The notes below the pieces were generated by a model. That model was given only the letters and a program-made list of their open reading frames with translations, was not told the DNA's origin and did not search any database. A stretch of DNA of 64,000 bases from JAHQVI01 sp963749875 (lineage in GTDB: Bacteria > Pseudomonadota > Alphaproteobacteria > Rhizobiales > Rhodomicrobiaceae), in contig CAVVOX010000005.1 of NCBI GenBank assembly GCA_963749875.1, positions 62,001-126,000 on the forward strand, written 5' to 3'. The position numbers were made by a program, and so were the translations under genes. This document shows, one piece after another, positions 37,305-44,665 of the stretch. Within the stretch, counting starts at the first letter, position 1. Each line of letters begins with the position of its first letter.

Positions 37305-37991
37305 CTAGCTCCGCAGATCGAGCTGGCGGGAAACGATGGCGAGAAACTCGTCGCAGAAGCCTTCAAGGCGCTGCGCGAAGCGTCCGGCCTCGGCGGAAAA
37401 TTTATTGTAGAAGATCACCGCCGGAATTGCGGCCAGCAGGCCGAGGGCGGTCGCGAACAGGGCCTCGGCGATGCCGGGCGCAACGACGGCCAGGCTCGTA
37501 TTCCTGGACACGGCGATCGATTGGAAACTGGTCATGATGCCCCAAACCGTGCCGAACAGTCCGACGAAGGGCGCCGTCGATCCGACCGTTGCGAGAAATA
37601 AGAGCCGCCGTTCCAGCCGGTCCATCTCCCGCGTAATGGTGACGTCCATGACGCGCTCGATCCGGTGCTGCACGCCGGCAAGCGGCTTCGGCGCATTGTC
37701 GATCGAACGCCGCCATTCGCGCATGGCCGCGACGAAAAGGGCGGCGGTGGCCGTCGTCGGCCTGGGCGAGATTGCGGTATAAAGCTCATCGAGCGACTGG
37801 CCCGACCAGAACAGGCGCTCAAACTCGTCCGCCTCGCGGCGCGTTCGGCCGAACAGGAACGACTTCTCGATAATGACGGCCCAACCCCAGATCGACGCCG
37901 CAAGCAGCCCGATCATCACCAGCTTGACGACGATATGCGCCTGCAGGAACAGCGAAAGGAACGAAAAATCTGCCGTGGCAGGGTCTGGCAT
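37305..37991 (-). CDS. tolQ: TolQ, MotA/TolQ/ExbB family
   Basis: 228-residue channel subunit that works with TolR and TolA. It has three membrane helices: one N-terminal (HIVVKLVMIGLLAASIWGWA) and two C-terminal around the conserved GSTAPFVGLFGTVWGIMTSF and GIAEALFATALGLLAAIPAV. It is the first gene of the tol set here. Between it and ybgC lies repeat copy 5, so tolQ may now rely on its own promoter in the gap 37992-38186. Confidence 0.95.
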   Translation of the reverse strand: MPDPATADFSFLSLFLQAHIVVKLVMIGLLAASIWGWAVIIEKSFLFGRTRREADEFERLFWSGQSLDELYTAISPRPTTATAALFVAAMREWRRSIDNAPKPLAGVQHRIERVMDVTITREMDRLERRLLFLATVGSTAPFVGLFGTVWGIMTSFQSIAVSRNTSLAVVAPGIAEALFATALGLLAAIPAVIFYNKFSAEAGRFAQRLEGFCDEFLAIVSRQLDLRS

Positions 37992-38186
37992 GGCCGTTCC
38001 TCTGGTTCCCTTGCTTAATGGTCTTTATGCGTTCAGCGGTCTAATCACCTTGTTCGGCTTGTTTCTTTAGCCAATTCGCGCGCCCCTGCCGGAGTGGCGA
38101 TTCGGCCTTTTGATGACGGATTGAACACTGTGTGGGAAACTGTGACTAAACTTTGGCGTGCGCAACTGACTTATACACGTTTTGCG

Positions 38187-38316
38187 CTAGCGCAACGCGC
38201 GTCCAAACATGTCCCCGCGAAGGCGGGGATGGACGCGGGAACAGTTGCGCTCGCCTTTTGAAATAGATCAACTTGACCTCGTCCAAGTGAGTCCACTTGA
38301 ACGAGGGTTGATCTAG
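38187..38316 (+). repeat. CTAG-bounded double-palindrome repeat, copy 5 (type copy)
   Basis: Best-preserved copy, 130 bp including CTAG at both edges. Palindrome 1 has stems GCGCAAC/GTTGCGC, GCGTCC/GGACGC and CCCCGC/GCGGGG. The linker contains CCTTTTGAAATA. Palindrome 2 has GATCAAC/GTTGATC outside and CACTTGAACGAG-type inner arms. The right edge provides the TAG stop of ybgC. It lies between ybgC and tolQ, which are adjacent in most relatives. Confidence 0.95.
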
Positions 38317-38774
38317 CTCTTCAGGCGTTCGATGATCCGGGCTGGAAGGCGCAGAGGCTTCCCTTCCAGGCTGATGAGCACGACCTTGACGACCGCGCGG
38401 CAGAGCAAGGTCTCACCGCGGCGGATTTCCTGGGCGAGCATCAGATGCACCCGCCCGGCTTCCCTGCATTCCGTGATCACTTCGAGAATGTCATCGATTT
38501 TCGCCGGGCGCAGATAATCGATCTCCAGCCGGCGCACCACGAAAGCTGCGGGCGCGCCGCCGCCGGCCTCCGCCGAAATGAGCTCGGAATGATTGATGCC
38601 GAGCAGACGGATGAAATCGGACCGCCCCCTTTCGCACCAGCGCAGATAGCTCGTGTGATAGACGAAGCCGGAAAAGTCGGTGTCCTCGAAATAGACACGC
38701 ACGGGCAGGATATGCCTCCCGCCCTCGATCCGTCCGGCGAGGTCCGGCCAGTCGCGTTCAGCCGGCGGAGTCAT
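38313..38774 (-). CDS. ybgC: Acyl-CoA thioesterase YbgC (Tol-Pal associated)
   Basis: 153-residue hotdog-fold thioesterase of the 4-hydroxybenzoyl-CoA family. The catalytic Asp lies in VYFEDTDFSGFVYHTSYLRW; next come ERGRSDFIRLLGI and the late strand CRAVVKVVLISLEGKP. It overlaps the 3' end of ruvB by 17 bp, so the two are coupled. The stop codon TAG is the edge of repeat copy 5. Confidence 0.94.
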   Translation of the reverse strand: MTPPAERDWPDLAGRIEGGRHILPVRVYFEDTDFSGFVYHTSYLRWCERGRSDFIRLLGINHSELISAEAGGGAPAAFVVRRLEIDYLRPAKIDDILEVITECREAGRVHLMLAQEIRRGETLLCRAVVKVVLISLEGKPLRLPARIIERLKS

Positions 38775-39816
38775 CAGCCTCGAGCCGACCGTCGAAGAGA
38801 TACATCTGCCCGTTGCCGGGCGCGGCCGGGGCGGCGATCCCGAGATGGCGGAAGGCTTTGAGCGTCAGCACGCGGCCGCGCGGCGTGCGTCCGATGAACC
38901 CCTGCTGCAGGAGGTAGGGCTCCACCGTTTCCTCCAGCGCGTCCTTGGCCTCGCTGAGCGCTGCCGCGATGGTCTCGATCCCGACCGGACCGCCGCCATA
39001 ATTCTCGGCGATGCAGCGCAGATAGCGATGATCCATCCCGTCGAGCCCGAGATGGTCGACTTCGAGCTGGCCCAGCGCGCGGTCCGCGACGCGAGCGTCG
39101 ATCTCGCTCGCGCCTTCCACGACCGCAAAGTCGCGGACCCGCCGAAGCAGCCGCCCAGCGACGCGCGGCGTCCCGCGCGAGCGTTTGGCGATTTCCCGCG
39201 CGCCATCGGGTGTCATCCTGACGCCTAAAACGCGGCCGCCGCGGGTGACGATCTCAACCAGCTCGTCCTCGGTGTAGAAATTAAGCCGGATCGGAATGCC
39301 GAAGCGATCGCGCAGGGGCGTCGTGAGCAGGCCCGTCCGCGTCGTCGCGCCGACCAGGGTGAATTTGGCGAGGTCGATCCGCACCGAACGCGCGGCCGGT
39401 CCCTCGCCGATGATGAGGTCGAGCTGAAAGTCCTCCATAGCCGGATAGAGGATTTCCTCGACCGCCGGATTGAGGCGATGGATTTCGTCGATGAACAGAA
39501 CGTCGCGCTCTTCGAGATTGGTGAGTAGCGCAGCCAGATCGCCGGCTTTGGCGACCACCGGGCCTGAGGTCATGCGGAAACCGACGCCCAGCTCACGCGA
39601 AACGATCTGCGCAAGGGTGGTCTTGCCGAGGCCCGGCGGTCCTGCGAAGAGCACATGATCGAGCGCCTCGCCGCGTGCGCGCGCCGCGTCGATGAACACC
39701 TTCAGATTGGCCCGCGCACGTTCCTGTCCGATGAATTCAGCGAGGAATTGCGGACGAAGGCTGAGATCGCCTTCGTCCTCGTCCCGCCGCTCGCGTTCAA
39801 TGAGCCTGCCTTCCAT
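38758..39816 (-). CDS. ruvB: Holliday junction branch migration ATPase RuvB
   Basis: 352-residue AAA motor that drives RuvA-bound Holliday junctions. It starts with the LRPQFLAEFIGQERARANL segment, Walker A GPPGLGKTTLAQIV, Walker B LFIDEIHRL, sensor GATTRTGLLTTPLRDRFG, and a winged-helix C-domain with GFIGRTPRGR. Normal length. It follows the small membrane gene and ruvA, and overlaps ybgC. Confidence 0.97.
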   Translation of the reverse strand: MEGRLIERERRDEDEGDLSLRPQFLAEFIGQERARANLKVFIDAARARGEALDHVLFAGPPGLGKTTLAQIVSRELGVGFRMTSGPVVAKAGDLAALLTNLEERDVLFIDEIHRLNPAVEEILYPAMEDFQLDLIIGEGPAARSVRIDLAKFTLVGATTRTGLLTTPLRDRFGIPIRLNFYTEDELVEIVTRGGRVLGVRMTPDGAREIAKRSRGTPRVAGRLLRRVRDFAVVEGASEIDARVADRALGQLEVDHLGLDGMDHRYLRCIAENYGGGPVGIETIAAALSEAKDALEETVEPYLLQQGFIGRTPRGRVLTLKAFRHLGIAAPAAPGNGQMYLFDGRLEADDSAG

Positions 39817-39922
39817 GGCGGCAAATCTAAAGGATTCCCCCGGAAGCGGAAATCAGTTTGTTTCGGAAATGAACGTCACGACGTCATTGCCGCCGAACCG
39901 TTCCCGCGAACTGGGCAGGCCG

Positions 39923-40183
39923 CTATTCTTCGGCACGCCTTGCGAAATAGAGCAGGCCGGCGAGCAAGAGTGTGATGCCCGTAATGCTTGCATAGACGTA
40001 GAGCAACTGCGCAATGCTTATCAGTTGAACGACGCTGAGAAAAAGCGCCACCCAAAAAGTCATCGCTGCGAACGCGGTGATCCAGACAAAAAACAGGCGC
40101 TCGAAAAGCGTAGCAAGGCGAGTGTTGCTCTTTGCAATGGGATATTCGCTCGATCTAAGTGACAAAAAATCTAAACTTACCAT
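39923..40183 (-). CDS. Small two-helix membrane protein between ruvA and ruvB
   Basis: 86-residue protein with two hydrophobic helices (FFVWITAFAAMTFWVALFL and VYASITGITLLLAGLLYFA) and a short charged tail RRAEE. It lies 18 bp after ruvA and about 100 bp before ruvB, on the same strand, so it is probably co-transcribed. ATG at 40183 has an AGGG site 8 bases away. No family is recognised. Confidence 0.65.
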   Translation of the reverse strand: MVSLDFLSLRSSEYPIAKSNTRLATLFERLFFVWITAFAAMTFWVALFLSVVQLISIAQLLYVYASITGITLLLAGLLYFARRAEE

Positions 40184-40201
40184 TTTTCGTGCCCTAATTT
40201 T

Positions 40202-40816
40202 CTATTTGGCAAGCTCCTTCAAGCCTTGCCGTATAAGCTCCTCGGTTTTCGCCGTATCGCCGACCTTGTCGGATACGGATGCGATCGCAGTGCTTGCATC
40301 CCCCACGCTGTAACCGAGATTGACCAAGGCGGAGATCGCGTCGGATATCGGCGATGCCCCTGCGGATTTGCCCGCTCCGGTGATCGTCACCCCAACGTCA
40401 CCGGCGGCCAGCAGACCCGGCGCCTTGTCACGCAACTCACTGACTATACGCTGTGCTACTTTTGGCCCTACGCCAGGCGCTCGACCGACTTGCGCCTTGT
40501 CCTGCAGCGCGATCGCATTTGCGAGTTCGTGCGGCTCGAGGACGCCGAGCACCGACAATGCGACTCTGGTGCCAACGCCCTGGACATTCTGCAGAAGCCG
40601 AAACCAGCTTCTGTCAGCTTCACTCAAAAAGCCAAAGAGTTTGATCGCGTCTTCACGAACATGCGTTTCGATCATTAGCATCACAGCGTGGCCGATTTCA
40701 GGCAATTTGGATAATGTCCGCGCCGGGCAATGGACTTCGTAGCCCACGCCGCCGACATCGACGATCACCCAATCTTTTCCGACACTGTCTACAATCCCGC
40801 GAAGTTTTCCGATCAT
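40202..40816 (-). CDS. ruvA: Holliday junction DNA helicase subunit RuvA
   Basis: 204-residue junction-binding tetramer subunit. It begins MIGKLRGIVDSVGKDWVIVD, has the helix-hairpin-helix region (LLQNVQGVGTRVALSVLG and APGVGPKVAQRIVSEL) and a C-terminal RuvB-binding domain (ISALVNLGYSVGDASTAI). The ATG at 40816 matches the usual start; the frame extends 7 codons upstream. It follows ruvC after a 230-bp gap that shows no gene. Confidence 0.95.
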   Translation of the reverse strand: MIGKLRGIVDSVGKDWVIVDVGGVGYEVHCPARTLSKLPEIGHAVMLMIETHVREDAIKLFGFLSEADRSWFRLLQNVQGVGTRVALSVLGVLEPHELANAIALQDKAQVGRAPGVGPKVAQRIVSELRDKAPGLLAAGDVGVTITGAGKSAGASPISDAISALVNLGYSVGDASTAIASVSDKVGDTAKTEELIRQGLKELAK

Positions 40817-41048
40817 TCTCAGTTTACAGCCATCCAATAAGATTCCCTAAATTCAAACCTTTGAATTCTACTTATCCGGAAAAATGCGTAGCTTTTCTGT
40901 GGGCAAAAGGCTGATAAATCCGTAGCGGCGGGAATCGTGGTGCCTCCTGCAATCTTTTCGCCATTTTTTGTACCCTGAATGTTCTTTATTTGTGCCAAAA
41001 GTTTGCTTCATTTATGGCGAAAAGGTGAACAAACTACTTCACGCCACA

Positions 41049-41576
41049 TTACATTTTGCTGGGTGATTCGCGCGAATTTGCGAGCGCTTCCTGCAGACGC
41101 GCCGTTTTTCTGTGATGAGCATGAGCAATCGCGGTTGCGAGCGCGTCCGCCGCGTCGGTGCTGTCGGGAGCCGCTTTCGGCAACAGATAACCGATCATCG
41201 CGCGGATCTGGGTCTTCTCCGCGTGGCCCGACCCTGTCACCGTCTTCTTGATCAGGTTGGGCGAATATTCCGCGACCGGCAGGCCCGCACGCGCGGGCGC
41301 GAGCAATGCGATCCCCCGCGCCTGACCGAGCTTCAGCGTGGCGTGAGCATCCCGGTTGACGAAGGTCTCCTCGACGGCAGCTTCCTGGGGTTGCCAATGC
41401 GCGATGACGGCATCAAGGCCGGCAAAGAGCGCCGCCAGCCTTTCGCTGAGCGCCGAATGTGCCAGGGACGTCACGGTGCCGCATGCAATGTAGGAGAGGC
41501 GCGTTCCCGCGACTTCGATCACGCCCCAGCCGGTTCGCCGCAGCCCGGGGTCGATCCCGATGATTCGCAAAGTCAT
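41049..41576 (-). CDS. ruvC: Holliday junction resolvase RuvC
   Basis: 175-residue endonuclease that resolves Holliday junctions. Acidic catalytic residues are seen in IGIDPGLRRTGWG, AAVEETFVNRDAHATLKLGQ and the C-terminal DSTDAADALATAIAHAH. Length is typical. It stands before ruvA and ruvB on the same strand, completing the set. Confidence 0.96.
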   Translation of the reverse strand: MTLRIIGIDPGLRRTGWGVIEVAGTRLSYIACGTVTSLAHSALSERLAALFAGLDAVIAHWQPQEAAVEETFVNRDAHATLKLGQARGIALLAPARAGLPVAEYSPNLIKKTVTGSGHAEKTQIRAMIGYLLPKAAPDSTDAADALATAIAHAHHRKTARLQEALANSRESPSKM

Positions 41577-41654
41577 CCGCTGCCCGCTGAATCAATTGCC
41601 CCTGATTCGCGCAGCTTTGCAGAGCCGGTCGCTCGTGCGCAACAAAAATGTTCC

Positions 41655-42035
41655 CTATCGGTTCGCGGGCAGCGGGGCGCTTGAAGCCGCAAGGGTGCGC
41701 GGTGTGGAGTCCACCTCGACGGGCGGACTGGATGAAGCCTCAGCCTTGGCGGGACTCGCGGCGCCTTCCGCTCCCGTAGCTTTCAGCTTTTCGAAGAATT
41801 GCTTGAGCGCGGCCGTGGTTTCCTTCGAGACCGAACTCGCCGGTGCCCCGCTCCGCGGCGCGCGGCTGACATTGGCGCGAGCGCTCATGGCGTTGTTGGT
41901 GCCGGGCGCCTTGACGACATAGTCGCCTTTCTCGTCCATGGTGATCCCGGAGATGTCATCCTGGCACATCTGCGCGGCAAGCGGCGTCGCCCCGGTCATG
42001 ACAAGTGCGAAACACATTCCGGCGCCGATCTTCAT
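41655..42035 (-). CDS. Hypothetical secreted protein
   Basis: 126-residue protein with a signal peptide (KIGAGMCFALVMTGATPLAA, cleavage near AAQ), followed by a small Cys-containing segment and a disordered Ala/Ser/Pro-rich C-terminus. It lies 34 bp after yebC and 78 bp before ruvC. No family is recognised. The repeated Ala/Ser/Glu composition suggests a flexible periplasmic protein. Confidence 0.6.
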   Translation of the reverse strand: MKIGAGMCFALVMTGATPLAAQMCQDDISGITMDEKGDYVVKAPGTNNAMSARANVSRAPRSGAPASSVSKETTAALKQFFEKLKATGAEGAASPAKAEASSSPPVEVDSTPRTLAASSAPLPANR

Positions 42036-42069
42036 TTACATCCTCCCCTCACTCCGAAGCCGTTGCTTG

Positions 42070-42816
42070 TCAGGCGCTCATGCGCGCCATGACCTCGTCG
42101 GAGATGTCGAAATTAGCATAAACATTCTGGACGTCGTCGGAATCTTCCAGCGCATCGAGCATTTTGAGCAGGCTCTCGGCCTTTTCGTCATCGACGCCGA
42201 CTGTATTCTGTGGCCGCCAGATCAATCGGACGCCGCGCGCCTCGCCGAGCGTCTGCTCCAACGCCTGCGCAACCTCATGCAGCGCATTTGCCTCGCAGTA
42301 AAAACGATGCCCGTCCTCATCCGACTGGCAATCGTCCGCGCCGGCTTCGAGCGCCGCTTCGAGCATCTCATCGGCGGACCCGGCTTCGAGCGGGTATTCG
42401 ATTTCGCCAACCCGGTCGAACATGAAAGACACCGCGCCCGTTTCGCCGAGATTGCCGCCATATTTCGAAAAGGTTGCCCGCACATCGCTGGCGGTACGGT
42501 TCCGGTTGTCCGTCAGGGCCTCGACGATCACGCCGACCCCGCCCGCCGCGAAGCCTTCGTAACGCACCTCTTCATATTCCTCGCCGCCTGCTTCCTGGCT
42601 CTTTTTGATGGCGCGCTCGATATTATCCTTCGGGACGTTTTGGGCGCGGGCCGCGGCGATGGCGGCGCGCAGGCGGGGGTTCATCGCCGGGTCGGGCAGG
42701 CCCATCTTCGCCGCAACGGTGATCTCCTTTGAAAGCTTGGAGAACATCTTGGAACGCCTTTTGTCCTGCGCACCCTTGCGGTGCATGATGTTCTTGAATT
42801 TGGAATGGCCCGCCAT
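42070..42816 (-). CDS. yebC: YebC/PmpR family transcriptional regulator or translation factor
   Basis: 248-residue conserved protein with the family start MAGHSKFKNIMHRKGAQDKR, the mid-domain KDNIERAIKKSQEAGGEEYE, GGVGVIVEALTDNRNRTASD and a C-terminal ALEDSDDVQNVYANFDIS. The start at 42816 is the conserved one; the open frame runs 118 codons further without homology. It commonly precedes ruvC, as here. Confidence 0.95.
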   Translation of the reverse strand: MAGHSKFKNIMHRKGAQDKRRSKMFSKLSKEITVAAKMGLPDPAMNPRLRAAIAAARAQNVPKDNIERAIKKSQEAGGEEYEEVRYEGFAAGGVGVIVEALTDNRNRTASDVRATFSKYGGNLGETGAVSFMFDRVGEIEYPLEAGSADEMLEAALEAGADDCQSDEDGHRFYCEANALHEVAQALEQTLGEARGVRLIWRPQNTVGVDDEKAESLLKMLDALEDSDDVQNVYANFDISDEVMARMSA

Positions 42817-42946
42817 TGAAAATCCGTCGTTTCGATCAGCTGATTGAGCACCGCATCGTTGAATAGGCTGATGCAGCAAAGATATGTGATTTGGGATGTA
42901 CAGAATCTGGCCGCGAGCATCAAGCATGGCAAGATCCGGCCTCGTG

Positions 42947-43762
42947 CTAGACCGCAGGCTCGATATGCGAGAGGATGCCCCCGATCCGCAGCGGTTGGAT
43001 ACGGGTCGACAGGCCGGTTTCGCCCTCGACGTCGATGAGAACGCCGCAGATTGTCGGGTTGCCCAGCGAGGGCTCGAAGCGTGCGCTGGGGATCTTGGTC
43101 TGCAGGCGCTGCAACGGCTCCTCTTTCCGCATCCCGATGACCGAGAGATAATCCCCGCACATGCCAACATCGGTCATATAGGCTGTCCCGCCGGGCAGGA
43201 CATGCTCGTCAGCGGTCGGGACATGCGTATGCGTGCCGATGATCGCCGTAACCCGGCCGTCAACGAAATGGCCGAGAACCTGCTTTTCGGCGGTGGCCTC
43301 GCCATGCATGTCGACGACGATCGCATCGGCCTTGGCCTTCAGCGCATTGTCGTTCAAAGCCTGCTCCAGCGCCTGGAACGGGCAATCGAGCGGGTCCATG
43401 AAGACCCGGCCCATAATATTGATGACCATGATCCTGGCGCCGTTCGCAGCCTCGAACAATCCGCAGCCGCGGCCGGGTGTGCCGGGCGGAAAATTCGCGG
43501 GCCGCAGAAGCCGGGGCTGACGGTCAATGAAAACGAGCGCCTCGCGCTGGTCCCAGATGTGATTGCCTGTCGTGATCACGTCGGCGCCGGCATCGACGAG
43601 TTCCTGGCAGATCGGCTCGGTAATGCCGAAACCGCCGGCGGCATTCTCGCCATTGACGATCGCGAATTCGGCGCCATAGCGGCGCTTCAGCTGCGGCAGC
43701 TCTCGGCAGACGGCTGTTCGTCCGGATCGGCCGACAAGATCGCCGAGAAACAAAATTCGCAT
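42947..43762 (-). CDS. YmdB-like metallophosphoesterase
   Basis: 271-residue dinuclear-metal phosphoesterase (TIGR00282 type) that hydrolyses cyclic nucleotides in studied homologues. Metal ligands are seen in MRILFLGDLVGRSGR, VNGENAAGGFG, TTGNHIWDQ, VDMHGEATAEK and IGTHTHVPTADE. Complete and immediately downstream of the 5-FCL gene with no gap, so the two are co-translated. Confidence 0.92.
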   Translation of the reverse strand: MRILFLGDLVGRSGRTAVCRELPQLKRRYGAEFAIVNGENAAGGFGITEPICQELVDAGADVITTGNHIWDQREALVFIDRQPRLLRPANFPPGTPGRGCGLFEAANGARIMVINIMGRVFMDPLDCPFQALEQALNDNALKAKADAIVVDMHGEATAEKQVLGHFVDGRVTAIIGTHTHVPTADEHVLPGGTAYMTDVGMCGDYLSVIGMRKEEPLQRLQTKIPSARFEPSLGNPTICGVLIDVEGETGLSTRIQPLRIGGILSHIEPAV

Positions 43763-44350
43763 CTAGGCACTTTCTTTTGCGCGAATTGGCCCCGAAGGCG
43801 TCAGGATCCAGTCGAGCTGCTCGTCATAGGGGCACGCCGGAATCTCCGGGACTTCCTGGCTGTCGAAAGCGAGGCCGATTGCGACGACGCTGCCATTCTT
43901 GCGCAGCGCCGCCAGGGTGCGATCGTAATTGCCCCCGCCATAGCCCAGCCGGTAGCATCGCCGATCGAATGCAAGGAGCGGCACCAGGACGTGGGATGGA
44001 GAAACCGCCTGTCCGTCCGCGGGCTGGGGAATGCCGAAAGGCCCAGTCGCCACGGGAGCGCCAAGCGTCCACTCGTGAAATTCAAGCGGCGCGCCGTTTA
44101 CGATCACCGGCAGGGCAAGGCGCCAGTCCTCCTCGGCCAGACGCCAGGCGAGCGGGAGACAGTCGAATTCGCTCCGGACGGGATAGTAAGTGCCCAGGAT
44201 GCCCGGCGCGGCGTTCAGGAAGCTCAAATCCATATGCGCGACCGCCTTCGCGGAGTCCTCCCGGAAATCGGCGGGGATCGCACGCCGGGTCGCACGGGCT
44301 TGGGCCCGCATGGCCTGCTTCTGAGTTTCCAAATCGATGGTTGTAATCAT
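43763..44350 (-). CDS. 5-formyltetrahydrofolate cyclo-ligase
   Basis: 195-residue enzyme that recycles 5-formyl-THF to methenyl-THF using ATP. Conserved segments are the N-terminal KQAMRAQARATRRAIP, TYYPVRSEFDC, and VLVPLLAFDRRCYRLGYGGG followed by NYDRTL. The ATG at 44350 is chosen over an upstream frame start at 44401 because it has AAGGAAAG upstream and begins with the family region. It is preceded on the same strand by the 6S RNA, the arrangement also seen in E. coli (ssrS-ygfA). Confidence 0.93.
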   Translation of the reverse strand: MITTIDLETQKQAMRAQARATRRAIPADFREDSAKAVAHMDLSFLNAAPGILGTYYPVRSEFDCLPLAWRLAEEDWRLALPVIVNGAPLEFHEWTLGAPVATGPFGIPQPADGQAVSPSHVLVPLLAFDRRCYRLGYGGGNYDRTLAALRKNGSVVAIGLAFDSQEVPEIPACPYDEQLDWILTPSGPIRAKESA

Positions 44351-44412
44351 TTCGGGCACTTTCCTTGGCAGTCCTCGCCCAGTGCCACAACGGAGGGACA
44401 AAGGCCAGAGAT

Positions 44413-44570
44413 GCGGAGCCGCGATGACCGTCGGTTATTCGATCCGCTGGGCCCTACAATGTAGGTGGGCGCCGAGTGCCTGGAACCAGGGCTCCGGGCA
44501 GGGTCAGCTCCCTTTTGGATCGCATCGGCCCCGGGATTGAAGGTGAACCTAACGTATCCCGCAGCCCCGC
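44413..44570 (-). ncRNA. ssrS: 6S RNA (SsrS)
   Basis: About 158 nt that binds RNA polymerase holoenzyme and down-regulates transcription in stationary phase. On the minus strand, 44560-44570 (GCGGGGCTGCG) pairs over 11 bp, allowing G-U, with 44413-44423 (CGCGGCTCCGC) to form the closing stem. Inside are the alphaproteobacterial landmarks AAAGGGAGCTGACCCTGC, CCTGG-TT-CCAGG and GCGCCCACCTACATTGTAGG. It sits just upstream of the 5-formyl-THF cyclo-ligase gene. Exact ends are estimated from the closing stem. Confidence 0.85.
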
Positions 44571-44665
44571 GTCGATTATCTGGTGACTCGGTGCGCAAAT
44601 ACCAGAGCTTTATTCGAAGACTGCATTGATCATACTCATCTGTGACATGGCTTCAGCAAAGGCAA

